Shown here: piece after piece, positions 14,922-24,221 of the stretch
Numbering within the stretch: position 1 is the stretch's first letter
Layout: each line of letters starts with the position of its first letter
Assembly (NCBI RefSeq): GCF_001279725.1
Contig: NZ_LGDE01000181.1
Coordinates: forward strand, 1 to 64,000
DNA length: 64,000 bases
Direction of reading: 5' to 3'
Origin: Streptomyces sp. WM4235
Lineage (GTDB): Bacteria; Actinomycetota; Actinomycetes; Streptomycetales; Streptomycetaceae
The notes under the pieces: generated by a model
Database searches by the model: none
What the model was told of the DNA's origin: nothing
Seen by the model: only the letters and a program-made list of their open reading frames with translations
Program-made: the position numbers and the translations under genes

Positions 14922-15132
14922 GCACGTACGTCGTCGGGTGGGTCAGGCGGCCACAGAGCATGTCGATCCTGATGTCCTCGTCCGCGAAGCCCTGGTGTCG
15001 CAGCGCTTCGGCCTCCTCCTGGAACCGCGTCCGGTCGTCCGTGACGAACCGCCGCTCCCAGTGACCCGCCCGCTCCGCCCGCCGGCGGCGCGCCGCCGCC
15101 TCCCGCTCCCGTCGTGCGCGCTGCCCCGGCAT
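14857..15132 (-). CDS. Small Arg-rich protein of unknown function
   Basis: The 91-aa product from MPGQRARRERE (ATG at 15132, preceded by AGGGGG) has a very basic N-terminus, then a patterned central part (TRFQEEAEALRHQGFADEDIRIDMLCGRL) and a Pro-Asp repeat tail. The central part looks conserved and folded; I do not know a family. Its 3' end overlaps the convergent HATPase gene by 65 bp through the GATCCG-rich repeat, so one of the two tails may be dispensable. An alternative start is at 15207. Confidence 0.5.
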   Translation of the reverse strand: MPGQRARREREAAARRRRAERAGHWERRFVTDDRTRFQEEAEALRHQGFADEDIRIDMLCGRLTHPTTYVLSVFVADPDPDPDQGGGSGRA

Positions 15133-15200
15133 CCGCCGCCCCCTGATCCGTTCGACTAATTCGTTCGACACGGGTTTCCCGCCGTACGACACTGCCCGCG

Positions 15201-15716
15201 ATGACACGACGAACCGATACGCCCCCCGCCTGGGACGAGCGTACGCAGCTGACCACCTTCCTCGACTACGCCCGTGACACGGCCCGCGCCAAGTGCGAGG
15301 GGCTCTCCGCGGAGGACGCCCGCAAGGCGCCGCTCCCCGGTTCGCCCCTGATGACGGTGTGCGGACTGATCGGCCACATTCGGTGGGTCGAATACCACTG
15401 GATCCAGGTCGTGTTCCTCGGCGAGGAGGTCGTCGGGCCCTTCGCCGAGGTGACCGAGGAGGACCCCGACCCCGAGATGCGGCAGTCGCTCGACGTCCCG
15501 CTGCCCCGCCTCCTCGCCGAGTACGAGGAGCAGAGCGCCCGCTACCGCGCCCTGCTCGCCGAGCACGACCTGAACGCGAAGGCGGTCCGCACCATCCGGG
15601 ACGGCCGCCACGTGGACCTTCGCTGGATCCTCCTCCACCTCGTCGAGGAGACCTCCCGCCACAACGGCCACCTCGACATCATCCGCGAACTCCTCGACGG
15701 CCAGACCGGAGTCTGA
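15201..15716 (+). CDS. DinB-family (DUF664) metal-binding four-helix protein
   Basis: The 171-aa protein fits the DinB/YfiT fold. His59 and His66 (GLIGHIRWVEYHW) and the late HLVEETSRHNGHLD motif form the three-histidine metal site of this family. Relatives include thiol-dependent S-transferases using bacillithiol or mycothiol, so a mycothiol-linked detoxification role is possible in an actinomycete (inference). It is monocistronic, with a hairpin just after it shared with the convergent lipoprotein gene. Confidence 0.88.
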   Translation: MTRRTDTPPAWDERTQLTTFLDYARDTARAKCEGLSAEDARKAPLPGSPLMTVCGLIGHIRWVEYHWIQVVFLGEEVVGPFAEVTEEDPDPEMRQSLDVPLPRLLAEYEEQSARYRALLAEHDLNAKAVRTIRDGRHVDLRWILLHLVEETSRHNGHLDIIRELLDGQTGV

Positions 15717-15725
15717 GCCGGGCGG

Positions 15726-15750
15726 GCGGAGCCCGAGCCGCGGGCTCCGC
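15726..15750. terminator. Bidirectional hairpin between the DinB and lipoprotein genes
   Basis: A perfect 10-bp stem GCGGAGCCCG / CGGGCTCCGC with a 5-nt loop, located between the two convergent stop codons. Confidence 0.65.
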
Positions 15751-16313
15751 TACGGCTTCGGCGGAAGCTTCGGCAGGTCGGTCGGCAGGTCGGTCGGGAG
15801 GGCCGTCGGGAAGCGGTCCGCCGCGTACCGGTCGAAGGTCTCCGTCGCGCCGCCGGCCCAGGCGACCTTCAGCTTCTTGGCGTCCACGGACTCCACCCGG
15901 CCCTTCGTCCGCTTGCTGCCGGCCGGGCACGCCAGGTCGATGGTCGCGCCGCCGGCGGAGCCCTCGCAGACGATGCCGGTCGCGGACTCCGACAGGAAGG
16001 CCGACTTGCCGTTGACGGTGAGGACGACGCCCATGCCCGGGGTCGCCGACGCGATCCAGGCGCCGTCCAGGCTGCCGGCCGCCGAGTCCTTGCCCGTGCC
16101 CCCGGCGGCGGATCCGGCCGCCGGGCCCGAGGGCGTGCCCGTCGGCGAGCCGGAGGCGGCCGGGGAGCCGGATGCGGACGCCGGGGGCTTCGCCTGCTCC
16201 CGCTTCGCGTCATCGCCCTTGTCCGTACCGCCGCCGCCACAGCCGGCGAGCGTGAGCGCGAGGGCGGCCGTCGCGCCGACGGCGACGAGGCGGACGCGCT
16301 GGTTCGTGTGCAT
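15750..16313 (-). CDS. Secreted lipoprotein, function unknown
   Basis: The 187-aa product has a lipoprotein signal peptide with lipobox LAGC (Cys25), then a Ser/Gly/Pro-rich linker (about residues 28-80) and a compact C-terminal domain of about 90 residues containing two cysteines (IVCEGS and LACPAG). That domain may bind something at the cell surface. The ATG at 16313 is preceded by GGGGGA. The end is low-complexity with repeated TDLPTDLPKLPPKP. I do not recognise a specific family. It converges on the DinB gene. Confidence 0.75.
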   Translation of the reverse strand: MHTNQRVRLVAVGATAALALTLAGCGGGGTDKGDDAKREQAKPPASASGSPAASGSPTGTPSGPAAGSAAGGTGKDSAAGSLDGAWIASATPGMGVVLTVNGKSAFLSESATGIVCEGSAGGATIDLACPAGSKRTKGRVESVDAKKLKVAWAGGATETFDRYAADRFPTALPTDLPTDLPKLPPKP

Positions 16314-16421
16314 GAGTGATCCCCCGGTGGACGCGACCCGATCGGTCGAACGCGTCAACGTACCAGGGGTCCCCCGCCCCCTCGCCGGGACGGCGGGCCG
16401 ATCCCGGTCACGGTGGGCCGG

Positions 16422-17282
16422 TCAGAGATACGGGGCGAACTCGTCCAGGGTGCGCAGCACTTCGGCCTCGCCCGCCGACGGGAGTTGCAGCACCACCTCC
16501 TCGATCCCGAGGCTCTCGTAGTACGCGAGCTTGCCCGCGTTCGGGCGGACCGCGTACGGGACCACCTGGAGGTCCTTCGGGTCGCGCCCCGCGTCCTCCC
16601 ACACCTGCCGCAGCACCGGCACGGACTCGCCCAGGCCGCCGCCGCCGATCGGGAGCCAGCCGTCCGAGTGGTCGGCGATGGCCGCGAACAGCTTCGGGCC
16701 GGCCGCGCCGCCGATCAGGGTGCGGGGGCCGTGGAGCGTGCGCCCGGAACCGAGGTCACGCGCGGGCCGCACCGGCTTCGGGTACGCCCGGCTGGCCTGG
16801 ACGGAGCCGTACACGCCCTCGTACGCGGTGGGTTCCGGAGCCCAGAGGGCCCGCATCAGCGCCATCCGGTCCCGGACCAGTTCGCGCCGGCCCGACCACT
16901 CGACGCCGTGGTCGGCGGCCTCCTCGACGTTCCAGCCGTAGCCGATCCCGAGCGTGAACCGGCCGCCGCACAGGTGGTCCAACGTCGCGACCTGCTTCGC
17001 GAGGGCGATCGGGTCGTGCTGGGTCACCAGGGTGATGCCGGTGCCGAGGTCGAGGCGCTCCGTCACGGCCGACGCCTGACCGAGGGCCACGAACGGGTCG
17101 AGGGTGCGCCCGTACTCCTCCGGGAGGTCCCCGCCCATGGGCGCGGGTGTGGTCCGACTCACCGGGATGTGGGTGTGTTCGGGCAGGTAGAGCCCGGAGA
17201 ACCCACGCTGCTCCAAGGCGCGGGCGAGGCCGGTGGGGGAGACGGTGAGGTCGGTGAGGAAAATGGTGGCGGCGATCCGCAT
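16422..17282 (-). CDS. LLM-class F420-dependent oxidoreductase (TIGR03619-like)
   Basis: The 286-aa protein shows the F420-type luciferase-like fold: YLPEHTHIPVS, LDHLCGGRFTLGIGYGWNVEEAADHG, and IGGAAGPKLFAAIADHSDGWLP in the cofactor phosphate region. The ATG at 17282 has GGAGGT 7-8 bases upstream, which excludes the longer frame. It probably uses F420 made from the FO synthase product encoded at 20807. It is not next to a CTGACG operator, so it is probably outside that regulon. The substrate is unknown. Confidence 0.87.
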   Translation of the reverse strand: MRIAATIFLTDLTVSPTGLARALEQRGFSGLYLPEHTHIPVSRTTPAPMGGDLPEEYGRTLDPFVALGQASAVTERLDLGTGITLVTQHDPIALAKQVATLDHLCGGRFTLGIGYGWNVEEAADHGVEWSGRRELVRDRMALMRALWAPEPTAYEGVYGSVQASRAYPKPVRPARDLGSGRTLHGPRTLIGGAAGPKLFAAIADHSDGWLPIGGGGLGESVPVLRQVWEDAGRDPKDLQVVPYAVRPNAGKLAYYESLGIEEVVLQLPSAGEAEVLRTLDEFAPYL

Positions 17283-17344
17283 GGCCGAGGCACCTCCGAG
17301 ACGTGGGGCGGCCAACGTACGGGGTTCGGCGTGCGGACGGCAGA

Positions 17345-17380
17345 GGTTCGACACGGGTTCGACACGGTGGTTCGACACGG
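17345..17380. repeat. Three direct copies of GGTTCGACACG in a divergent promoter region
   Basis: GGTTCGACACG starts at 17345, about 17356 and 17369, in the 110-bp space between the LLM gene and the divergent gene at 17393. Direct repeats in a promoter can be regulator sites, but simple slippage is equally possible. Confidence 0.6.
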
Positions 17381-17392
17381 CGGGGTGACGAC

Positions 17393-18145
17393 ATGGGCGA
17401 CATGAACGGCACGGGGACGATCACGGTCCCGGAGCAACTGCACGGCTATCCGGGCGTGGCCTTCGGCGGCTACGTGGCAGGGCTGCTGGCCGGCCGGACG
17501 GCGCCCGAGGGGACGGCCGTACGCGTGGACTTCCGCAGGCCCGTGCCGACCGGGGCGCCGGCCTGGCCGACCCCGGACCCGGACGGCGGCACGGCCCTGC
17601 TGGACGCCGACGGGGTGCTGCTGGCCCGCGCGACCCGGGCCGCCCTGCCGCCGACCGGGGACGTGCCGCGGGCACCCTCGCGGGAGGAGGCCGAGAAGGC
17701 CGCCGACGCCTTCCGGGCACACCCGCCGGAAGGACAGGCCGACTGCTTCGGCTGCGGTCTGGGCCGCACCCCCGCCACCGGACTGCGCCTGCACTGCGGG
17801 CGGGTGCCAGGCCGGGACCTGGTCGCCGCCGCGTGGACCCCGGGGGACGAACTCGCCGGACCGGACGGGGTGTTGCCGCCCGAACTGGTGTGGGGCGCGC
17901 TGGACTGCCCCGGCAACGCGGCGGGCCGCCTCCTCGCCCACCGGCCGGCGGGCGCGGTCACGGCGGCCCTGACGGCCCGCCTGCTGCGTCCCGTACCGGT
18001 CGGGGGCGCGGGCCTGATCTCGTACGCCTGGCTGCTCGGCGGCGAGGGCCGCAAGTACACGGCGGGCACCGCGCTGACCACGGCCGACGGTGAACTGTGC
18101 GCGGTGGCCGAGGCCCTGTGGATCGAGCCGCGCCCCCGGACCTGA
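17393..18145 (+). CDS. Hotdog-fold-like protein of unknown function
   Basis: The 250-aa product has two halves. The first contains LHGYPGVAFGGYVAGLLAGR; after a DCFGCGLGR turn, a second domain (GLRLHCGRVPGRDLVAAAW to AGTALTTADGELCAVAEALWI) ends like thioesterase (PaaI-type) hotdog proteins. A double-hotdog acyl-CoA-binding protein or thioesterase is my best guess from pattern alone. The start is ATG 17393 or ATG 17402. It is divergent from the LLM gene. Confidence 0.65.
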   Translation: MGDMNGTGTITVPEQLHGYPGVAFGGYVAGLLAGRTAPEGTAVRVDFRRPVPTGAPAWPTPDPDGGTALLDADGVLLARATRAALPPTGDVPRAPSREEAEKAADAFRAHPPEGQADCFGCGLGRTPATGLRLHCGRVPGRDLVAAAWTPGDELAGPDGVLPPELVWGALDCPGNAAGRLLAHRPAGAVTAALTARLLRPVPVGGAGLISYAWLLGGEGRKYTAGTALTTADGELCAVAEALWIEPRPRT

Positions 18146-18240
18146 CGGGGCGCGGGCGGGGCGGGGACCCGGTCGGGCCCGGCCCCCGGGTTCGCGCGTT
18201 CGGGTTCGGGTCCGCGCGCCCGGTTCCGCCGGCGGTCCGG

Positions 18241-19569
18241 TCAGCCGCGCGGGTAGCGGGCCAGCCAGCCGGGAGCCGAGACCGAGGGCCCGTGCAGGGC
18301 GGGCCCCTGGGTCATCTCCAGGGCGAAGTCGTCGGAGAGTTCCAGCATCGTGGACCGCCCCTCCAGATCGGCCAACCAGGCCGCCGGCAGGGCGGTCTCC
18401 CCGTGCAGGGCGCCCAACAGCGCGCCGCACAGGGCGCCGGTGGCGGTGGAGTCCCCGCCGTGGTTGACGGCGAGCCGCAGCCCGTGCGGGACGTCCTCGG
18501 CCACCAGGGCGCAGTACACGGCCACGGCCAACGCGTCCTCCGCGTCGCGGCCGTCGCCCGGGGACAGCGACTCGACCACCTTGGGGCTGGGTTCACCCTG
18601 GGCGGCGGCCGAGACGGCCCGCCGGAGGGCGTCCGTGACCGGCTGATGCTGGGCGCGGGCGCCCAGCAGGCCCAGGGCCCGCCGGATCGCGGCGTCGAGG
18701 GACTCGCCCCGGGTCAACCCGTGGACGATCACCGCGAGGGCCCCGGCCGACAGGAACGCGGTGGGGTGCCCGTGGCTCTGCGTCGCGCACTCCACGGCGA
18801 GTTGCAGCACGAGCGCCGGCTCCCAGCCGACCAGCAGCCCGAAGGGCGCCGAGCGGACGGTGGCCGCCGCGTCCCGGGCGGTGGGGTTCTTCGGCTGTTC
18901 CAGGGTGCCGAGCGTCTCGTCGGCGAAGCCGGTCATGCACGCCCGGTCCGGGCCCCGCCGGGCGTACAGCCACTCCTCCTGGGCGAGCCAGCCGTTGTCC
19001 TTGCGCCGCTCGTCGGGGCCCCAGTCGTGCTGGGTCGCCGCCCAGCGCAGGTAGGCCCGGTGGACGTCGGTCGGCGGGTGCCAGCCGCCGGTGTCCCGGC
19101 GCACGTGGGCCCGTATCAGGCCGTCCACGGTGAACAGGGTGAGCTGGGTGGACGCGGTGACCGTGCCCCGCCGGCCGTGGGCGGCGGCGAGTTCGGTCAG
19201 CCCCGCCAGGCCGTACGCCTCGCGGATGCCGTCGAGGGAGAGACCGGCGACGGGCGCGCCGAGCGCGTCCCCGATGGCGGCGCCGAGCAGGGTGCCGCGC
19301 ACCCGACTGCGGAAGTCCTGCTGCTCGACCCGACCCCAGAGGGCGGGGCGCACGTTCGCGGGCACCTGGTCCGGGAGCTGTGCCTGCGCCTGCGGGGTTT
19401 GCGTCCGGGCCTCCCGTGCCTCCTGTGTGGCGGGAGCGTCCGTGGTGGCGGACGTGGGCGTGGTCGGCGCCGGTTCCTCCACCTCCACCGATGTCGCCAC
19501 CGACGTCGCCACCCCGTTCGTACCGGCTGTTCCCGTGCCGGCCGCGGTCGCGGTCGTCATCGTGTCCAT
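18241..19569 (-). CDS. ADP-ribosylglycohydrolase family protein (DraG-like)
   Basis: The 442-aa protein has a low-complexity Thr/Ala/Glu-rich N-terminus (about 110 residues), then the DraG fold beginning FRSRVRGTLLGAAIGDALGAPVAG. TASTQLTLFTVDGL and the later NHGGDSTATGALCGALLGALHG carry the metal-binding acidic residues of this family. It should remove ADP-ribose from protein or nucleic acid targets; the target is unknown. The ATG at 19569 is preceded by GGGGGGA. It is monocistronic and divergent from the tyrosine phosphatase gene. Confidence 0.9.
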   Translation of the reverse strand: MDTMTTATAAGTGTAGTNGVATSVATSVEVEEPAPTTPTSATTDAPATQEAREARTQTPQAQAQLPDQVPANVRPALWGRVEQQDFRSRVRGTLLGAAIGDALGAPVAGLSLDGIREAYGLAGLTELAAAHGRRGTVTASTQLTLFTVDGLIRAHVRRDTGGWHPPTDVHRAYLRWAATQHDWGPDERRKDNGWLAQEEWLYARRGPDRACMTGFADETLGTLEQPKNPTARDAAATVRSAPFGLLVGWEPALVLQLAVECATQSHGHPTAFLSAGALAVIVHGLTRGESLDAAIRRALGLLGARAQHQPVTDALRRAVSAAAQGEPSPKVVESLSPGDGRDAEDALAVAVYCALVAEDVPHGLRLAVNHGGDSTATGALCGALLGALHGETALPAAWLADLEGRSTMLELSDDFALEMTQGPALHGPSVSAPGWLARYPRG

Positions 19570-19802
19570 GTCGTCCCCCCAAGCTCTGGCGCGCACTGTA
19601 GTGGACAGGTTCGGTCGAATCCGGAAGGAGTAAGTCACGCCGCCCATAAGTGGCCGGAGAACGGCCGGAATATGAATGGTTCCGGACAGGATCTCGCCGG
19701 ATGAGACAATCGTGGCACGTTTTGCCACTAACCTCGGACCCGGTTGTTTTCGGCCATACCGCGTTCACCCGGCGTTGTCCGCGGGCCCACAGCCTCGACG
19801 AC

Positions 19803-20711
19803 ATGAAGAAGGCACTCCTCGCCGCGACCGTCGTCGCCACCACCCTCACCGCCTCCCTGGTCGCGGCCCCCGCCGCCACCGCCGCGGGCCGGGAATCCCC
19901 CCGGGACGGCCGGCACCAGAGCCGTTCCGCCATCCCCTTCACCGAGGCCTCGGTCACCGCCGGCGCCGACGGTGCGTTCACCCTCCGGTGGAACACCCGC
20001 GGCACCGAACACGTCGAGATCCGGGCGAACGGCAAGGTCGTCGCCAAGGGCGGCTCCCGAGGCCGGGCCGTGGTCACGGGACTGCCCGCCGCCGACCGCC
20101 AGTGGTTCGACTTCAAGCCGCAGCGCGGCCAGGGCCTGCGCCTCGCCGACCGCCTCGTACGACTGGAGGGAACGGCCAACTTCCGCGACGCCGGCGGCTA
20201 CCGCACCACCGACGGCCGGTGGGTCAAGATGGGCGAGATCCACCGCTCCGACGCCCTGGCCAAGCTCACCGACAACGACCTCGCCAAGCTCCGCCGGCTG
20301 GGCGTGAAGACCGTCTTCGACCTGCGCACGACCGACGAGCGCACCAAGGACGTCGACCGCGTACCGGCCGGCGCGACGTACGTCGTGGCCGACGTCTTCG
20401 CCGGCTCCGGCTCCTTCCAGGCCCTGCCGAAGACCCCCGAGGAAGCCGCCGAGGCGATGATCGACGCCGAGAAGAGCATGGCGTCCGGCGAGGGCGGCAG
20501 GAAGGCGTACGCCCGGGTCTTCCAGGGCATCGGGACCGACCGCGCCCGCGCCGTCCTCTTCCACTGCACCGCCGGCAAGGACCGCACCGGCTGGTCGAAC
20601 GCCACCCTGCTCACCGCCCTCGGCGTCCCGCGCGAGACCGTGCTGGCCGACTACCTGGCCGTCTCCCCGGCCGCCGCGCTGACCAGGTGCTGCACCGTGT
20701 CCGTCGGCTGA
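19803..20711 (+). CDS. Secreted tyrosine-protein phosphatase (PtpB-like), C-terminally shortened
   Basis: The 302-aa product has a Sec signal peptide (cleavage near AATAA, about residue 28), a roughly 90-residue fibronectin-like N-terminal part (TLRWNTRGTEHVEIRANG), then a Y_phosphatase3 domain: RLEGTANFRDAGGYRT, HRSDALAKL and the catalytic loop HCTAGKDRTG with Cys255 and Arg261. Mycobacterial PtpB and related enzymes have roughly 90-100 residues after this loop. Here only about 41 follow, and the last (PAAALTRCCTVSVG) do not look like the family. Only 95 bp separate the stop from the convergent fbiC gene, so the gene was probably shortened by a deletion. Activity is uncertain. Confidence 0.82.
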   Translation: MKKALLAATVVATTLTASLVAAPAATAAGRESPRDGRHQSRSAIPFTEASVTAGADGAFTLRWNTRGTEHVEIRANGKVVAKGGSRGRAVVTGLPAADRQWFDFKPQRGQGLRLADRLVRLEGTANFRDAGGYRTTDGRWVKMGEIHRSDALAKLTDNDLAKLRRLGVKTVFDLRTTDERTKDVDRVPAGATYVVADVFAGSGSFQALPKTPEEAAEAMIDAEKSMASGEGGRKAYARVFQGIGTDRARAVLFHCTAGKDRTGWSNATLLTALGVPRETVLADYLAVSPAAALTRCCTVSVG

Positions 20712-20742
20712 ACCCGCGCCTCGGCCGGCAGCGTCGCGAGCA

Positions 20743-20780
20743 GCGGGGCCCGACCCGGATCGATCCCGGTCGGGCCCCGC
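20743..20780. terminator. Bidirectional hairpin between phosphatase and fbiC
   Basis: A 13-bp perfect stem GCGGGGCCCGACC / GGTCGGGCCCCGC around an inner GGATCGATCC palindrome, between two convergent genes. Confidence 0.8.
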
Positions 20781-20806
20781 GCCACGTCGTCGTCCCTGCT
20801 CCGTGC

Positions 20807-23398
20807 CTACTCCGCGATCGGCAGCAGCTCCGGCAGGTGCCCGTCCGAGGCCGCGGCCGCCCGCTGCCGCTCCTCGGGCACCTCCCCGTACAGCGTCGTA
20901 CGGGCCTTCGCCGGCCGGCCGGCCGCCTCCGCGACCGCGATCAGGTCCCGCACCGACTTGTACGAGCCGTAACTCGACCCCGCCATGCGCGAGATGGTCT
21001 CCTCCATCAGCGTCCCGCCCAGGTCGTTCGCACCCGACCGGAGCATCTCCGCCGCACCCTCCGAGCCCAGCTTCACCCAGCTCGTCTGGATGTTGGTGAT
21101 GTGCGGGTGCAGCAGCAACCGGGCCATCGCCGTCACCGCCCGGTTGTCGCGGACCGTCGGACCCGGCCGGGCGATCCCCGCCAGGTACACCGGCGCGTTG
21201 GTGTGAATGAACGGGAGCGTCACGAACTCCGTGAACCCCTCCACGCCCTTGGCCACCGCGTCCCGCTGGATCCGGGCCAGCGTGCGGAAGTGCCCCAACC
21301 AGTGCCGCGGCTGGTCCACGTGCCCGTACATCATCGTCGACGAGGACCGGATGCCCAGCTCGTGCGCCGTGGAGACGACGTCGATCCAGTCCGCCGCCGG
21401 CAGCTTGCCCTTGGTGAGCACCCAGCGGACCTCGTCGTCCAGGATCTCCGCCGCCGTCCCCGGAATGGAGTCCAGCCCGGCCTCCTTGGCCGCCGTCAGC
21501 CAGTCCCGCACCGACATCCCGGTGCGGGTGGCACCGTTGACGACCTCCATCGGCGAGAAGGCGTGCACGTGCATGCCGGGCACCCGCTCCTTCACCGCCC
21601 GCGCGATGTCGAAGTACGCCGTCCCGGGCAGGTCCGGATGGATGCCGCCCTGCATGCACACCTCGACCGCGCCCACGTCCCAGGCCTGCGCCGCCCGGTC
21701 GGCGACCTGGTCCAGCGAGAGCGTGTACGCGTCCGCGTCCGTACGGCGCTGCGCGAACGCGCAGAAGCGGCAGCCGGTGTAACAGACGTTGGTGAAGTTG
21801 ATGTTCCGCGTGACGATGTACGTGACCTCGTCGCCCACCACCGACTTGCGCAGATCGTCCGCGATCCGGCACAGCGCGTCCAACGCCGGGCCGTCCGCGT
21901 GCAACAGGGCGAGGGCCTGCTCGTCGGTCAGCGCCGTCGGATCGTCCGCCGCCCGGGCGAGGGCCGCCCGGACGTCCGTGTCGATCCGCTCCGGGACCAT
22001 CCCGGGCGCCGCGGCCTCCCGCAGGGCGTCCCAGTCCCCGTAGACGTGATCGAAGTCCTCGCGCCGGTCGCCCGTCCGCCCCTCGGTGTCGATCGTGGTG
22101 TGCAGGTCGGTGCGCCCGTACGCGGTGAAACCCTCGTCGGGCTCCTGCCACGGCCGGCCCTCGACCGCGGCCGTCTCGTCCGCCAGCCCCGTCCGCGCGT
22201 CGGCCAACGCCCGCACGTGCGGCAGCAACCGGGGATCGAGCCACGGCTCCCCGCGCTCCAGGAACTCCGGATAGATCGTGAGGCGCTCGCGCAGCTCGAA
22301 GCCGGCGGCGGCCGTCCGCGCGGCCAGCTCCTCGATGTGCGGCCAGGGGCGCTCCGGGTTCACGTGGTCGGGCGTCAGGGGCGACACCCCGCCCCAGTCG
22401 TCGATGCCCGCGCCGATCAGCAGCGCGTACTCCTCGTCGACCAGGTTCGGCGGAGCCTGGATGCGGGCCGACGGACCGAGCAGGTGCCGGGCCACCGCGA
22501 TGGCGGCCGCCAGCTCCTCCAACTCCGCGTCGGGCATGCCGCGCATGGCCGTGTCCGGCTTCGCCCGGAAGTTCTGGACGATCACTTCCTGGATGCCGTG
22601 GTAGCTGCGCTGGATCCGCCGCAGCTCGAAGAACGCGTCGGCGCGCTCCTCGTAGGTCTCCCCGATGCCGATCAGCACCCCGGTCGTGAACGGGACGTTG
22701 GAACGCCCCGCGTCCTCCAGCACCCGCAGCCGGACCGCCGGCTCCTTGTCCGGGGAACCGTGGTGCGGGCCGCCGGGCTCGGACCACAGACGGGTCGCGG
22801 TGGTCTCCAGCATCATCCCCATCGACGGCGCGACGGGCTTCAGCCGCTGGAGCTCGGACCACGAAAGGACACCCGGATTGAGGTGCGGGAGCAGACCCGT
22901 CTCCTCCAGGACGCGGATCGCCATCGCCCGCACGTAGGCCAGGGTGTCGTCGTAGCCGTGCGCGTCCAGCCACTCACGGGCCTCGGGCCAACGGTCCTCG
23001 GGACGGTCCCCGAGGGTGAACAGGGCCTCCTTGCAGCCCATCGCGGCACCCTTGCGCGCGATGTCGAGGACCTCGTCCGGCGAGAGGTACATCCCGTGGC
23101 CGTCCCGGCGGAGCTTCCCGGGCACCGTGACGAACGTGCAGTAGTGGCACTTGTCGCGACAGAGACGGGTGAGGGGGATGAACACCTTGCGCGAGTACGT
23201 GATGACACCGGGCCGCCCGGCGGCGTCGAGCCCGGAGTCCCGCACCCGCGCGGCGGAGGCGGCGAGGTCCTTCAGGGACTCGCCGCGCGCCTGGAGGAGC
23301 ACGGCCGCCTCGGTCGCGTCGAGCGCGACGCCGTCGCGGGCCCGCCGGAGCGCGCGGCGCATCGCGTTGTCGGTCGGAGCGTCACTCGGAGTGGTCAT
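20807..23398 (-). CDS. fbiC: Bifunctional FO synthase CofGH (FbiC)
   Basis: The 863-aa fusion of two radical-SAM enzymes makes 7,8-didemethyl-8-hydroxy-5-deazariboflavin (FO), the chromophore of F420, from a flavin-pathway pyrimidine and tyrosine. The CofG half has CRDKCHYC (Cys80, 84, 87) binding the [4Fe-4S] cluster. The CofH half, after a linker around residue 430-480, has a second cluster motif CYTGCRFC near residue 538. Actinobacteria typically carry this fused form. It supplies cofactor for the F420-type LLM oxidoreductases in the window. The start is ATG 23398. It lies 40 bp downstream of the SDR gene on the same strand, possibly co-transcribed from the operator-2-type promoter at 24260. 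Confidence 0.97.
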   Translation of the reverse strand: MTTPSDAPTDNAMRRALRRARDGVALDATEAAVLLQARGESLKDLAASAARVRDSGLDAAGRPGVITYSRKVFIPLTRLCRDKCHYCTFVTVPGKLRRDGHGMYLSPDEVLDIARKGAAMGCKEALFTLGDRPEDRWPEAREWLDAHGYDDTLAYVRAMAIRVLEETGLLPHLNPGVLSWSELQRLKPVAPSMGMMLETTATRLWSEPGGPHHGSPDKEPAVRLRVLEDAGRSNVPFTTGVLIGIGETYEERADAFFELRRIQRSYHGIQEVIVQNFRAKPDTAMRGMPDAELEELAAAIAVARHLLGPSARIQAPPNLVDEEYALLIGAGIDDWGGVSPLTPDHVNPERPWPHIEELAARTAAAGFELRERLTIYPEFLERGEPWLDPRLLPHVRALADARTGLADETAAVEGRPWQEPDEGFTAYGRTDLHTTIDTEGRTGDRREDFDHVYGDWDALREAAAPGMVPERIDTDVRAALARAADDPTALTDEQALALLHADGPALDALCRIADDLRKSVVGDEVTYIVTRNINFTNVCYTGCRFCAFAQRRTDADAYTLSLDQVADRAAQAWDVGAVEVCMQGGIHPDLPGTAYFDIARAVKERVPGMHVHAFSPMEVVNGATRTGMSVRDWLTAAKEAGLDSIPGTAAEILDDEVRWVLTKGKLPAADWIDVVSTAHELGIRSSSTMMYGHVDQPRHWLGHFRTLARIQRDAVAKGVEGFTEFVTLPFIHTNAPVYLAGIARPGPTVRDNRAVTAMARLLLHPHITNIQTSWVKLGSEGAAEMLRSGANDLGGTLMEETISRMAGSSYGSYKSVRDLIAVAEAAGRPAKARTTLYGEVPEERQRAAAASDGHLPELLPIAE

Positions 23399-23438
23399 GG
23401 CCCGAGCATACGATCCACCGATCCGGCGGTGGAGGGGG

Positions 23439-24221
23439 TCATCGCATCAGCTCACCGGCGTTGACCAGCAGAGACTGGCCGGTTATCGCCCGTGCCCGGT
23501 CCGATGCCAGGAACACGGCGGCGTCCGCGACGTCCCCGTCCGTCGCGAGATCGGGCAGTGCCATCCGCTCGGTGAGCCGGGCCCGCACCTCCTCCTCGGG
23601 CACCCCCTCGCCGTGCGCGGTGAACGTCACGAACGCCTGCACCGGCGGCCCCCACATCCAGCCCGGCAGCACCGTGTTGACCCGGATCCGGTACGGCCCG
23701 AGCTCCCGGGCCATCGAGTACATGGCGGAGGTCAGCGCCCCCTTGGAGGCGGCGTACGCGGCCTGCCGCACCTGCGACGGACTCGCCACCGCCGACTGCG
23801 TCCCGATGATCACGACGGAGCCGCCGGCCCGCTTCAGCGCGGGCAGGGCGGCCCGCGTCATGCGCAGGGTGCCCAACAGGTTCACGTCGAGGATCTGCTG
23901 CCAGGTCCCGAAGTCGGCGTCCTCCAGGCCACCGAAGTACGAGTCCCAGGCCGCCACGTGCACCACCGCGTCCACCCCGCCGAACCGCTCCTCGGCCAGC
24001 GCCACCAGGGCCTCGCAGCGTGCCTCGTCCGTGATGTCGGTCGGCAGGTACGCGGTGTGCGCCCCGTCCGGGTCGATCTCGGCGGCGGACTTGACCAGGT
24101 TCGCCTCGGTCCGCGCCCCCAGCACGGCGTTCCCGCCGTCCCGCACCACGGTGGCGGCCACCTGGTGCCCCAGCCCGGCCCCGACCCCCGACACGATGAC
24201 GGTCTTCCCTCGCAGCAGCAT
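23439..24221 (-). CDS. Short-chain dehydrogenase/reductase under the CTGACG operator
   Basis: A 260-aa SDR with the cofactor motif GVGAGLG (residues 12-18), Asp62, Ser143, and Tyr156/Lys160 (AAYAASK). HVAAWDS replaces the usual NNAG (residues 88-94), a feature of a divergent SDR group. The ATG at 24221 follows GGAGGG. Operator copy 4 lies 38 bp upstream, linking this gene to the cluster at 1.8-8.3 kb. It likely oxidises or reduces an intermediate of the same pathway. fbiC follows 40 bp downstream on the same strand. Confidence 0.9.
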   Translation of the reverse strand: MLLRGKTVIVSGVGAGLGHQVAATVVRDGGNAVLGARTEANLVKSAAEIDPDGAHTAYLPTDITDEARCEALVALAEERFGGVDAVVHVAAWDSYFGGLEDADFGTWQQILDVNLLGTLRMTRAALPALKRAGGSVVIIGTQSAVASPSQVRQAAYAASKGALTSAMYSMARELGPYRIRVNTVLPGWMWGPPVQAFVTFTAHGEGVPEEEVRARLTERMALPDLATDGDVADAAVFLASDRARAITGQSLLVNAGELMR

